Positions 8,818 to 17,207 are shown, counted from the stretch's first letter. The stretch is DNA of 57,193 bases from an uncultured Bacteroidales bacterium (GCA_902792895.1 CADBBK010000015.1:1-57193), one strand, 5' to 3'. Notes: generated by a model not told the origin, from the letters alone. Made by a program: numbers and translations.

Positions 8818-10893
8818 ATGAAAAAGTTTCTTATTTCTTCACTTGTTGCCCTCCTGATGCCGTTGCTGTCGTCGGCACAGGGGTGGCCCGCACAATATGG
8901 CGGCGTGATGCTGCAGGGCTTCTATTGGGACTCCTTCAGCGAGACGCAGTGGACCAAGCTTGAGGCTCAAGCTGATGAGCTGTCGGAGTTTTTCAAACTC
9001 GTGTGGATACCGCAGAGCGGTTATTGCGGCGGCAAGTCGATGGGCTATGATGACCTCTTCTGGTTCATCAACTACAGCAGCTCGTTTGGCAACGAGACGC
9101 AGTTGCGGTCGATGATCAATACCTTTAAGGATAAGGGCATCGGCACGATTGCCGACGTGGTCATCAACCACCGCAAGACCATCAACGACTGGGTGACCTT
9201 CCCCATCGAGGTGTACAAGGGCAAGACCTATGAAATGAAATCGACCGATATCTGCCGCAACGACGATGGTGGCAGCACGCTGGCCTGGGCCAACCAGAAC
9301 GGCAAGGCCCTCAGTCCCAACAACGATACCGGTGAGGACTGGGGCGGCATGCGTGACCTGGACCACAAGAGCGAGAATGTGCAGACGATTGTCAAGGCCT
9401 ACCTGAAGTTCCTGCTCAACGACCTGGGCTATGTGGGCTTCCGCTATGATATGACCAAGGGTTATGCTGCTTCTTATACGGGCATGTATAACGAATATGC
9501 AGCCCCCGAGTTCTCGGTGGGAGAGTTCTGGGATGGTTATCTGCCGACGGTGAAGAGCTGGATTGACGGTACCAAGGTCAATGATGTGGTGCAGAGTGCA
9601 GCATTTGACTTCCCGTTCCGCTACACCATCCGCGACGCTGTCAATTCAAGCAAATGGAGCAACCTGGCCGGCAGTGGCAAGGGCCTGTGCCTGGATAACA
9701 ACTACAAGCGCTATGCGGTGACCTTCGTCGAGAACCACGACACGCAGTATCGTGATGCCAACAACCAGCAGGACCCCATCCGCACCAACATCGAGGCAGC
9801 CAATGCCTACCTGCTGTCGATGCCCGGCACCCCGTGCATCTTCCTCAAGCACTGGATTGATTACAAGGAGAGCATCAAGCAGATGATCTATGCCCGCCAG
9901 CTGGCAGGTATTACCAACACCAGCAATACCAACAACATGGCTAACGCCCAGGACAAGAACTACTATGTGCAGCGCACGATGGGTACCAAGGGTGCAATAT
10001 TGGCAGCCATGGGTTCAACGGCCTACAATATTCCCGCCACCTACGTGCTTGTGCTCAGTGGCAACAACTACCGTCTGGCGTTGAGTAAGACCACCGAGAC
10101 CGCTTGGGTGAGCAAGCCCAGCGGCGAGTATGCGAGTGCCATCGACGTGACCTTCACGGCCGTGAGCCAGACCGATGATGCGCAGCTCGTCTATACCCTC
10201 GACGGCAGTGAGCCCACCGCCAGCAACGGTAAGAAGGTAAACAATGGTGCCAGCATCAACATCACGGACAACTGCACGCTGAAGGCAGGTCTGCTGATCA
10301 ACGGCGCCGTGAGTGGTGTGATTACCCGCAACTATGTGGTCGGCGACCAGCCGATAGAGCCGTTTGATCCCTATGAGATCACCGTCTACCTCAAGGACCC
10401 GACCGTTGCCCCCAACAACTGGCCCCGTGTGAACTACTACACCTGGGACAGTGGTGACGTGCAGTACAACGGCAACTGGCCTGGTGAGACGATTACCGCT
10501 ACCAAGGAGGTCAATGGCGTCAAGTTCTACTATCACACCTACACAATCACGAGCAAGGACTACTACATGAATTTCGTGTTCAGCCAGGGCGGCAGCACGG
10601 CTGGCAACAACCAGACCGAGGACGTTACCCATGTGAACAAGACTTCCTTCTTCGAGGTGACCTCGCAGACCAGCAAGTACACCGTCAGGGACATTACCGA
10701 TGAGTTCTTGCCCTATGTTGAGAACAAGTGTGACGTGAACGGCGACGGTGAGGTGACGGTAGCCGACATCAATATCATCATCGACCAGATTCTCAAGGGT
10801 GGTTACGCCACCGCCAGTGATGTGAACCAAGATGGTGAAGTGACGGTAGCCGACATCAATAAGGTGATTGACTATATCCTGACTGGACATTAA
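8818..10893 (+). CDS. Secreted GH13 alpha-amylase with starch-binding module and C-terminal dockerin
   Basis: A 691-residue secreted alpha-amylase cutting internal alpha-1,4 bonds. Signal peptide: residues 1-21 (MKKFLISS...SSAQ). The GH13 barrel spans about 22-440 with the catalytic triad visible: Asp211 (GFRYDMTKG), Glu236 (VGEFWDG) and Asp308 (ENHDTQ). It is followed by a chitobiase-C-terminal-like beta domain (about 441-515, YTLDGSEPTA), a module resembling a CBM26 starch-binding domain (about 525-625), and two dockerin-type EF-hand-like repeats (from Asp639, DVNGDGEVTVADIN and DVNQDGEVTVADIN). No T9SS C-terminal sorting domain is seen. The start at 8818 is chosen because the signal peptide begins there and the promoter lies at 8779. 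The next gene starts 30 nt downstream, so both are probably co-transcribed. Confidence 0.92.
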   Translation: MKKFLISSLVALLMPLLSSAQGWPAQYGGVMLQGFYWDSFSETQWTKLEAQADELSEFFKLVWIPQSGYCGGKSMGYDDLFWFINYSSSFGNETQLRSMINTFKDKGIGTIADVVINHRKTINDWVTFPIEVYKGKTYEMKSTDICRNDDGGSTLAWANQNGKALSPNNDTGEDWGGMRDLDHKSENVQTIVKAYLKFLLNDLGYVGFRYDMTKGYAASYTGMYNEYAAPEFSVGEFWDGYLPTVKSWIDGTKVNDVVQSAAFDFPFRYTIRDAVNSSKWSNLAGSGKGLCLDNNYKRYAVTFVENHDTQYRDANNQQDPIRTNIEAANAYLLSMPGTPCIFLKHWIDYKESIKQMIYARQLAGITNTSNTNNMANAQDKNYYVQRTMGTKGAILAAMGSTAYNIPATYVLVLSGNNYRLALSKTTETAWVSKPSGEYASAIDVTFTAVSQTDDAQLVYTLDGSEPTASNGKKVNNGASINITDNCTLKAGLLINGAVSGVITRNYVVGDQPIEPFDPYEITVYLKDPTVAPNNWPRVNYYTWDSGDVQYNGNWPGETITATKEVNGVKFYYHTYTITSKDYYMNFVFSQGGSTAGNNQTEDVTHVNKTSFFEVTSQTSKYTVRDITDEFLPYVENKCDVNGDGEVTVADINIIIDQILKGGYATASDVNQDGEVTVADINKVIDYILTGH
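10732..10890 (+). repeat. Dockerin cassette, copy 1 (3' end of amylase gene)
   Basis: Encodes two dockerin-type calcium-binding repeats. The DNA is clearly similar to 11002-11160 at the 5' end of the next gene (shared runs include GAGGTGACGGTAGCCGA and AATATCATCATCGACC). The cassette is therefore duplicated at the facing ends of two neighbouring genes. Confidence 0.8.
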
Positions 10894-10923
10894 AAATAAT
10901 CTTATTGACAGGCAACTGACAAG

Positions 10924-12288
10924 ATGAGAGGAATAAAGTATTGTTTATTGTGTATAGCGATGGCGCTGACGTCTGTCAGCGCCAATGCTGCTTTGAGAGG
11001 TGACGTGAATGGCGACGGCGAGGTGACGGTAGCCGATGTGAATATCATCATCGACCGCATTCTCCAGGGTGGTTATAGTGCCGCCAGTGACGTGAACGGT
11101 GACGAGGAGGTCACTATTGCCGACGTGAATGTCGTGATAGACATCATCCTGAGGGGTGGGCACGAAGAACCGCCCTATGATGGACCGGTCGTGGGCGGTG
11201 ACATCTCGATGCTGACCAAGTATGAAGACCACCAGCGCCTGGCGGCTTCGAAATATGGCATCAGGAACGCCCATTACTATGACATGAACGGCACTGTTAT
11301 CGATGATGTCATCACGTGGACTAAGCAGCAGGGCTGGAACGCTGCACGCGTGCGCCTGTTTGTGAATCCTGAGAATGCATCGGCTGCCGATAAGGGCCAG
11401 GGCGTGATTCAGAACCTGGACACCGTAAAGGTGCTGGGTGCGCGCATCAAGGCCGCCGGCATGCAGTTCATGCTCGACTTCCATTACAGCGACAGCTGGG
11501 CTGACCCCGTGAAGCAGTTCACGCCCGCCGCGTGGGCCGACCTCGATGACGAGGCGTTGACACAGCAGGTGTATGAATACACTCGTGATTGCCTGCGTGC
11601 CCTCAAGGCTGCCGGAGCTACGCCCGACTATATCCAGACGGGTAACGAAATCAGCTACGGCATGTTGTGGGGACCGGTGGGAACGCCGACAGCCAATCTG
11701 AAGAAGTGCTATATGGGCGACGAGACCAACTGGGACCGTTTTGCCAACCTGCTCAAAGCTGCAGGCCGGGCTTGCCGCGAGGAATGCCCCAACGCTAAGA
11801 TCATCCTGCACACCGAGCGCGTCGCTAAGACCAACATCCTGCTCAATTTCTATAATCAGATGAGGAACAAGCAAGTGGACTATGACATCATCGGGTTGAG
11901 CTATTATCCCTATTTCCATGGTGACTTGGGCACCTTGGCCAATGCGCTCAACAGCGTTTCCAACAACTATCAGGACAAGGACATCATGATTGTGGAGACG
12001 GGCTATAGCTATCACTACAAGGTGGGCGACCTGGACTACTCGTCAAAGTGGCCGCTGACCCCTGAGGGACAGCGTCAGTTCACCGAGGACCTCATTGCAC
12101 GCCTCAAGCCCTATGCCCGTGTCAAGGGATTGTTCTGGTGGTTCCCCGAGGCCAACGAGTATGGCCTGGGCGGCAATTACTGGAGCGTGCTGCATGTCAA
12201 CGACGCATGGTACAACGCGGGCCTGTGGAATCACGAGACAGGCCGTTGCACGCCAGCCCTATATGAGCTGAAGTCGTTTGTAGAGTAA
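10924..12288 (+). CDS. GH53 endo-beta-1,4-galactanase with N-terminal dockerin
   Basis: A 454-residue secreted glycoside hydrolase of family 53 (arabinogalactan endo-beta-1,4-galactanase), which cuts beta-1,4-galactan side chains of pectin. A signal peptide ends near residue 23 (VSANA). Two dockerin repeats follow at about 27-80 (DVNGDGEVTVADVN, DVNGDEEVTIADVN), then the GH53 barrel at about 95-450. Visible motifs are RVRLFVNP, FHYSDSWADP, the acid/base Glu242 (TGNEISYGMLWG) and the nucleophile Glu358 (IVETGYSY). It follows the amylase gene by 30 nt. A galactanase in a starch operon is unexpected: it may open plant cell-wall material around starch, or the pair may be tied by their shared dockerin. 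The family call is strong; the exact substrate is not proven by sequence. Confidence 0.88.
   Translation: MRGIKYCLLCIAMALTSVSANAALRGDVNGDGEVTVADVNIIIDRILQGGYSAASDVNGDEEVTIADVNVVIDIILRGGHEEPPYDGPVVGGDISMLTKYEDHQRLAASKYGIRNAHYYDMNGTVIDDVITWTKQQGWNAARVRLFVNPENASAADKGQGVIQNLDTVKVLGARIKAAGMQFMLDFHYSDSWADPVKQFTPAAWADLDDEALTQQVYEYTRDCLRALKAAGATPDYIQTGNEISYGMLWGPVGTPTANLKKCYMGDETNWDRFANLLKAAGRACREECPNAKIILHTERVAKTNILLNFYNQMRNKQVDYDIIGLSYYPYFHGDLGTLANALNSVSNNYQDKDIMIVETGYSYHYKVGDLDYSSKWPLTPEGQRQFTEDLIARLKPYARVKGLFWWFPEANEYGLGGNYWSVLHVNDAWYNAGLWNHETGRCTPALYELKSFVE
11002..11160 (+). repeat. Dockerin cassette, copy 2 (5' end of GH53 gene)
   Basis: Second copy of the cassette seen at 10732-10890, here just after the signal peptide. 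The two copies are separated by only about 110 nt. Confidence 0.8.
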
Positions 12289-12311
12289 CGGTTGATACTG
12301 TAACAGAAAAT

Positions 12312-12351
12312 CAGCAGCGGGATTTCATCAGGTGATGGAGTCCCGCTGCTG
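12312..12351. terminator. Bidirectional terminator-like hairpin between GH53 and methyltransferase genes
   Basis: An 11-bp perfect stem (CAGCAGCGGGA with TCCCGCTGCTG) and an 18-nt loop, midway between two convergent genes. There is no strong U-tract on either side. Confidence 0.6.
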
Positions 12352-12372
12352 TATCTTGGTACTGTGTAGAGG

Positions 12373-13002
12373 TCAGGGCTTGTGGCCGATGACGCAGACG
12401 AAATGCCGTTCCTCGTCGTGGTGGGTGGTGATGTCGGTGAATCCGGCCTCGGCAAGGTCCTGGGTGATTTCGTTGATGGAGTACACACGCATGATTCCAG
12501 TGGCTCTCTCCAGCGCGCGGTCGCTCTCCTGCAGGCCGTCGAGCTCATTGGCGATGACCCATGTGCCGCCGGGTTTGAGTATCCTGAACGCCTCATTGGC
12601 TCCTGACAATAGTGAGGGCCAGTAGTAGATGGTCTCGAACGATGTGACCATGTTGAAAGTTTCCTTGGCTAACGGCATCTGGACCGCATTGCCGCCGATG
12701 ATGAAGCAGCGGCCGTCTACCACGGCGTGATAGTTGAGGTCACGGCTTTTATCCAGGGCTAGGGGTGAGACATCCATTCCTGTGACAATGCTCTTGGGGA
12801 ACTTCTCGAGCAGGCGGGCGATGTTGGCACCTCCGCCGCACCCAACATCAAGCACACGGCAGTCCCCGCAAGCCTCAACGAATGCCAATGCCCATGTGGG
12901 CATCGCCTCGTGCTGCTTGCTGTTCATCACTTTCAACGCACGCTTGCCCCAAAACCCATTGGGACGCCTGGAACGGTTGTAATGCTTGACGATACTTGAC
13001 AT
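12373..13002 (-). CDS. Class I SAM-dependent methyltransferase, copy 1
   Basis: A 209-residue class I SAM-dependent methyltransferase of unknown substrate. The SAM-binding glycine motif LDVGCGGGANIARLLE lies at about residues 52-67. Later family blocks include FNMVTSFETIYYWP and LKPGGTWVIANE. The start at 13002 (MSSIVKHY) is chosen over an in-frame ATG at 13044 for two reasons: it aligns with the start of the tandem paralogue (13722), and the promoter -7 box at 13025-13032 lies between the two. It is soluble, without a signal peptide. It sits between starch genes but has its own promoter, so a shared function with them is not implied. Confidence 0.85.
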   Translation of the reverse strand: MSSIVKHYNRSRRPNGFWGKRALKVMNSKQHEAMPTWALAFVEACGDCRVLDVGCGGGANIARLLEKFPKSIVTGMDVSPLALDKSRDLNYHAVVDGRCFIIGGNAVQMPLAKETFNMVTSFETIYYWPSLLSGANEAFRILKPGGTWVIANELDGLQESDRALERATGIMRVYSINEITQDLAEAGFTDITTHHDEERHFVCVIGHKP

Positions 13003-13024
13003 GATGGCTTTGCTTAGATTGCTG

Positions 13025-13032
13025 CAAAGATA
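13025..13032 (-). promoter_or_regulatory. Promoter of methyltransferase copy 1
   Basis: Reads TATCTTTG on the minus strand (TAnnTTTG), with a TTG 20 nt upstream (13053-13055). It decides the start codon of the gene below it. Confidence 0.65.
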
Positions 13033-13092
13033 CGGTTTTTTCATCGGTTAAGCAATAACCGATAACGATAATCGTAGAAAAGTAGCAGTAAT

Positions 13093-13722
13093 CTAGGGTT
13101 TGCGGCCGATGACGCAGATACGGTGTGTCTCCGCGTCATGGCGCGGGGTGACATCGGTGAATCCGGCATTGGTGAGCAGCTCGGTGAGCTCCTCTATGGT
13201 ATAGATGTACATGTGGCCGATGAGTTTGGCCCATTTCTCGCCCTCAGGGGCGATGCCGTCGGTGTCATTGCCGATGATGAACAGGCCACCTGACTTGAGC
13301 ACGCGGAGCACCTCGGCAAGGCACTCGTCGATAGCGGGCCAGTAATAGACCGTCTCAAAGGCCGTGGCCACGTCAATCGTCTCCTTGATGAACGGCAACA
13401 ACTTGGCATTGCCACCCACAATCTTGCAACGACCGTCATTGATGGCCTTGCTGTTGACCGACCGTGCAACCTCGATGGCTGCGGGGGCGAAGTCCATACC
13501 GTAGGATTTGCCCTTAGGACAGCGTTCCAGCATCCGTGCTACGGTGGCACCTCCACCGCAGCCGATGTCGAGCGTGTGGGCATCCTCGCTGATGTCCACT
13601 CCCGTCAGTGCCCATTCGACAAGCGCTTTATGGGCTTTGCCGTTCATGCGACGAACGACATACTTGCCCAGCCGCCCTTTGGGGTGCCTGAAGTTGGCGT
13701 AGTAGTGTTTCAATAGGCTCAT
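13093..13722 (-). CDS. Class I SAM-dependent methyltransferase, copy 2
   Basis: A 209-residue paralogue of the preceding gene, same strand and same length. Both start with a KHYYxxxRxPxGxxGK-like segment, carry the SAM motif (LDIGCGGGATVARMLE, about residues 50-65) and share the TAFETVYYWP block. Both end in an almost identical tail (HAETHRICVIGRKP here, EERHFVCVIGHKP in copy 1). A tandem duplication is evident, but each copy keeps its own promoter (13751-13758 here). Substrate unknown; small-molecule or quinone-type methylation are possibilities the sequence cannot separate. Confidence 0.85.
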   Translation of the reverse strand: MSLLKHYYANFRHPKGRLGKYVVRRMNGKAHKALVEWALTGVDISEDAHTLDIGCGGGATVARMLERCPKGKSYGMDFAPAAIEVARSVNSKAINDGRCKIVGGNAKLLPFIKETIDVATAFETVYYWPAIDECLAEVLRVLKSGGLFIIGNDTDGIAPEGEKWAKLIGHMYIYTIEELTELLTNAGFTDVTPRHDAETHRICVIGRKP

Positions 13723-13750
13723 CTATACGGTCATTTTTTAAAAAGCGCCG

Positions 13751-13758
13751 CAAAGATA
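13751..13758 (-). promoter_or_regulatory. Promoter -7 box of methyltransferase copy 2
   Basis: TATCTTTG on the minus strand, 28 nt upstream of the ATG; the same -7 sequence as the paralogue's promoter. Confidence 0.6.
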
Positions 13759-13836
13759 ATGCTTTTCGGTAAAATGGCCATCAAACTCCAAAAGAAATGT
13801 TAATTTTTATATTTTTCTACGGGTGTGCTGAAAATC

Positions 13837-13870
13837 AAGCAACCCGCCGAAACGTGTCAGCGGGTTGCTT
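13837..13870 (-). terminator. Terminator of the neopullulanase gene
   Basis: An 11-bp perfect stem (AAGCAACCCGC with GCGGGTTGCTT) around a 12-nt loop, 24 nt beyond the stop codon on the minus strand, followed there by GATTTT. Confidence 0.75.
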
Positions 13871-13894
13871 GTTATGTCGCATGATGCCGTGAGG

Positions 13895-15760
13895 CTAGAA
13901 CTCAAGCACGAGGGTGCCCCTGGCCGGCAGCGTGAGTTCGCCGCTGGCAAGGTTCACGTTACGTCCGGTAGGCACGTCGCGGGCAGTGGTTGCGTTGCCC
14001 AGAACCTCTTTGTAGCGGTCCAGCTTCATCGTCTGCTGGTGCGTCGTGCCGTTGATGATGGTCAAGGCATGGCGGCCCTGGTATTCGCGGGCGATGACAT
14101 AAATGCCGTCCTTGGGGATGAACTGTGTCATCTTGCCCTTGATGATGACGTCATTGCCCTGGCGCCAGTGCAGCAGTGCGCTCAGCCAGTTGAACATGTC
14201 GTTTTGGGCTGGTGTGCGGCCCTCGGGGGTGAAGGCATTGTGCTGGTCACCGGGGAAACCACCGGGGAAGTCCTTGCGCACGTTGCCGTCGGTGATCTGC
14301 TTGGTGCCGTTCATCAATATCTCGGTGCCGTAGTACAGTTGCGGTATGCGTTTGATGGTGAGCAGCAGGGCAAGTGCCTGTTTCAGTGCGGGCACATCCT
14401 GGCCGTCGCGCAGGAAGCGGTCGGTGTCATGGTTCTCGATGAAGGCCATCACGCTCGACGGGTTGGGATAAACGTAGTCGTGGCACAGGCTGTTGTACAC
14501 CCTGTTGTAACCACGCCACCAGCCGTCGGTCTCCTCATGCTTGGCGCTGTCGATTTTCTCATAGAAAGAGAAGTCCATCACCGTGGGCAGGTAGCTCTCG
14601 GGCTTACCCATCTTGTTACCCTTCTGCCAGGCGGCGGTGTAGGCGGGATGCTCTACCCAGGTCTCGCCCACGACGTTGAAATTGGGGTACTCGGTGTTGA
14701 GCACCTTCATCCAGCGGGCCATGGCGTCGGCGTAGGCATAGGGGTAGGTGTCCATGCGGATGCCATCGATGCCTACCGTCTCAATCCACCAGATGCTGTT
14801 CTGAATCAGGTAGTTCATCACGTGGACGTTGTGATGGTTCAAGTCGGGCATGGAGGGTACAAACCAGCCCTCGACGGTCTCCTTGAGGTCAATCTCGCTG
14901 GCATAAGGGTCCATGACAGGCGTGAGCTTGTAGCTGGTCTGCAGGTAGTTGTTCTTGTAGTCGGGCTGATTGAACCAGTCATGGCTGGGCATGTCCTTGA
15001 GCCAGGGATGATAGCTGCCGCAGTGGTTGAAAATCATGTCCATCACCACCTTGAGGCCGCGGTTGTGGGCCTCGTTGCACAACAGCCGGTATTCCTCGTT
15101 GGTGCCGAAGCGCGGGTCCACCTTGTAGTAGTTGGTGGTGGCATAGCCGTGATAGGTCGAGTGGCCGTGGCCATCGGGCGAATTGTTCTCCAGCACGGGG
15201 GTGAACCAGAGTGCTGTCACGCCCAGTTGGGTGAAGTAGTCCAGGTGCTGGCGAATGCCCTCGATGTCGCCGCCATGACGCAGGCTGGGCTCTGAACGGT
15301 CATTCTTGTAGGCCTCCATGCCGGCAAGTTGGTTGTTGGCGGGATTGCCGTCGGCAAAGCGGTCGGGCATGAGCATGTAGAGCACATCGGCATTGGTGAA
15401 GCCACGGCGCTCGCTGCCGCGCATCTCACGGGCTTTGAGCTGATATTTCACGACCTTCTTGCTGCGTCCCTGTTGGAACTTGAGTTCCATCGTTCCCGGC
15501 TGGGCATTGCGTGTATCCATGTACACGAGCAGGTAGTTGGGCGAGTCCATCCTCACTACGCTGTCGATGGTCACTCCAGGATATTGTGTGGTGACCTCGG
15601 CACTGCCGATACCGTTGCCGTACACCATCAACTGTACACTGGGAACGGAGTTGATGCCTACAAACCAGTCGGTCGGCTCGATGCGGTCCACGTTCACTTT
15701 GGCCGCTTGAGCGGTAAACATCCCCATTGCCAGGGCCAGAATCAAAAATAGTTTCTTCAT
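13895..15760 (-). CDS. susA: SusA-like neopullulanase / cyclomaltodextrinase (GH13)
   Basis: A 621-residue GH13 enzyme of the neopullulanase/cyclomaltodextrinase group, expected to act in the periplasm on imported malto-oligosaccharides. A signal peptide spans residues 1-19 (MKKLFLIL...TAQA). An N-terminal beta domain (about 22-115) is typical of cyclomaltodextrinases. The catalytic triad is Asp337 (GIRMDTYPY), Glu366 (VVGETWVEHP) and Asp445 (ENHDTDRF). Length matches Bacteroides SusA (about 617). The start at 15760 is chosen because the signal peptide starts there; an in-frame ATG ten codons upstream adds only polar residues. It lies 73 nt downstream of murF on the same strand. I see no LacI-type operator and no clear promoter between them, so its regulation differs from the other starch genes or it reads through from murF. 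Confidence 0.9.
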   Translation of the reverse strand: MKKLFLILALAMGMFTAQAAKVNVDRIEPTDWFVGINSVPSVQLMVYGNGIGSAEVTTQYPGVTIDSVVRMDSPNYLLVYMDTRNAQPGTMELKFQQGRSKKVVKYQLKAREMRGSERRGFTNADVLYMLMPDRFADGNPANNQLAGMEAYKNDRSEPSLRHGGDIEGIRQHLDYFTQLGVTALWFTPVLENNSPDGHGHSTYHGYATTNYYKVDPRFGTNEEYRLLCNEAHNRGLKVVMDMIFNHCGSYHPWLKDMPSHDWFNQPDYKNNYLQTSYKLTPVMDPYASEIDLKETVEGWFVPSMPDLNHHNVHVMNYLIQNSIWWIETVGIDGIRMDTYPYAYADAMARWMKVLNTEYPNFNVVGETWVEHPAYTAAWQKGNKMGKPESYLPTVMDFSFYEKIDSAKHEETDGWWRGYNRVYNSLCHDYVYPNPSSVMAFIENHDTDRFLRDGQDVPALKQALALLLTIKRIPQLYYGTEILMNGTKQITDGNVRKDFPGGFPGDQHNAFTPEGRTPAQNDMFNWLSALLHWRQGNDVIIKGKMTQFIPKDGIYVIAREYQGRHALTIINGTTHQQTMKLDRYKEVLGNATTARDVPTGRNVNLASGELTLPARGTLVLEF

Positions 15761-15833
15761 ATTTTGGTTATCAATAATTGGTTTTAACATAGTTCAGGTG
15801 GAGTGCAGGTGTTGTGGTGGGGCAGGGCGGCTG

Positions 15834-17147
15834 TTACAGCAGTTCGGTGAGTTGGAACAGGCGGTTGCCGTTAGAACCCTTGATGAGGATGTAGCGCCCC
15901 TCGGGCCGGTTGGCCGTGATGGCAGCCTTGACCTGCTCCACGTCGTCGAATTTGCGGTAGGGACAGTCGATGCTCTTGAACTCCTCGCCCACGAGCCATA
16001 CCTCGTCGAACGGGCACTGCTTGAGTTTCTCGACCATGCGGACGTGCTCCTCGCGACTGCTCTCGCCCAGCTCGCGCATTTCGCCCAGGATGGCCATCTT
16101 GGGCGACACCTTCATCAGACTGAAGTTGTCCAGCGCTGCTGCCATCGAAGTGGGATTGGCGTTATAGGCATCGACGATGAGGTGGTTGTGCTCGGTCTCG
16201 GTGAGTTGTGAGCGGTTGTTCGAGGGTACATAGTTCTCTATTGCGTGGCAGATCTGCTCGGGTGTTACCTCAAAGTGCAGACCCACGGTCACTGCGGCCA
16301 GCACGTTGTCCAGGTTGTAACTGCCGATGAGGTGTGTCGTCACCTCATACCAGTCGCTGCCGTTGGCGCGCCATTTCAAGCGCAGGAACGGGTCGCAGGC
16401 AATCATCTGGCCGTACACGTTGGCATAAGCCTTGGCATCGTCGCAGGTGTAGTACTCGGCCTTGACTCCCTTGGGCAGAATGCCCATCAGGTACTCGTTG
16501 TCGGCATTGATAAAGATGACGCTGTCGGGCCTTGTTGCCAGGTTGTCATAGAGTTCCCCCTTGGTGCGGATAACGCCCTCGAGCGAGCCGAAACCCTGCA
16601 GATGGGCCTTGCCCACATTGGTAATCAGGCCGCAGGTGGGCTCGGCGGTCTCGGCCAGCGTCTTGATGTCGCCAGGGTGGCTGGCGCCCATCTCCACGAC
16701 AGCAATCTCGTCCATCACGCTCAGTCGAAACAGCGTTTTGGGAACGCCCACGTCGTTGTTGAAGTTGCCTTCGGTTGCCATGCCGTCATAACGTTCGGTA
16801 AGGACGGCGCGCACGAGTTCCTTGGTCGTTGTCTTGCCGTTGGTGCCCGTGATGCCGATGACGGGGATGTCGAAGCGGCGGCGGTGCTCACGCGCCATGT
16901 CCTTGTAGGCCTGCAGCGTGTCGGGTACGAGTATCATCTGCCCCGTGCCGTGATAGTCGTTATACACTTGCTCATCGCTGACGATGGCCACAGCACAACC
17001 CTTGTCAAGCGCCTGTGCTGCAAACTTGTTGCCGTCAAACAGGTCGCCCTTCAATGCGATGAAAATGCTGCCTTCAGGACAGTCGCGGCTGTCGGTGGTG
17101 ATGATGGGATGTTGCTCGTAGATCGCGTAAAGTTCCTTGCTGTTCAT
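15834..17147 (-). CDS. murF: UDP-N-acetylmuramoyl-tripeptide--D-alanyl-D-alanine ligase
   Basis: A 437-residue cytoplasmic Mur ligase that adds D-Ala-D-Ala to the UDP-MurNAc-tripeptide in peptidoglycan synthesis. The ATP-binding loop ITGTNGKTTT is at residues 99-108. Other Mur ligase blocks include VVEMGASHPGDI, ITNVGKAHLQGF, SYNLDNVLAAV and the C-terminal YNANPTSM. Length is normal. It is divergent from ddl, the enzyme that makes its D-Ala-D-Ala substrate, with both promoters in an 87-nt gap. This is a sensible functional pairing. Confidence 0.95.
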   Translation of the reverse strand: MNSKELYAIYEQHPIITTDSRDCPEGSIFIALKGDLFDGNKFAAQALDKGCAVAIVSDEQVYNDYHGTGQMILVPDTLQAYKDMAREHRRRFDIPVIGITGTNGKTTTKELVRAVLTERYDGMATEGNFNNDVGVPKTLFRLSVMDEIAVVEMGASHPGDIKTLAETAEPTCGLITNVGKAHLQGFGSLEGVIRTKGELYDNLATRPDSVIFINADNEYLMGILPKGVKAEYYTCDDAKAYANVYGQMIACDPFLRLKWRANGSDWYEVTTHLIGSYNLDNVLAAVTVGLHFEVTPEQICHAIENYVPSNNRSQLTETEHNHLIVDAYNANPTSMAAALDNFSLMKVSPKMAILGEMRELGESSREEHVRMVEKLKQCPFDEVWLVGEEFKSIDCPYRKFDDVEQVKAAITANRPEGRYILIKGSNGNRLFQLTELL

Positions 17148-17169
17148 ATTCTGATAGTTTTATTTGCTG

Positions 17170-17177
17170 CAAAATTA
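17170..17177 (-). promoter_or_regulatory. Promoter -7 box of murF
   Basis: TAATTTTG on the minus strand (TAnnTTTG), 22 nt before the murF ATG, back to back with the ddl promoter. Confidence 0.6.
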
Positions 17178-17199
17178 CAAAAATAACCGCTTTTTTGTG

Positions 17200-17207
17200 T
17201 ACTTTTG
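17200..17207 (+). promoter_or_regulatory. Promoter -7 box of ddl
   Basis: TACTTTTG (TAnnTTTG), 27 nt upstream of the ddl ATG. The predicted transcript start near 17213 leaves a leader of about 20 nt containing one five-codon open frame. Confidence 0.6.

Noticed and set aside
8818-12288. T9SS C-terminal sorting domains on the amylase and GH53 enzymes
   Set aside because: The C termini are a dockerin repeat and the end of the GH53 barrel; no beta-rich sorting domain with the usual glycine and lysine motifs is visible.
13003-13044. Longer start of methyltransferase copy 1
   Set aside because: The promoter -7 box lies inside this stretch, and the paralogue aligns from 13002.
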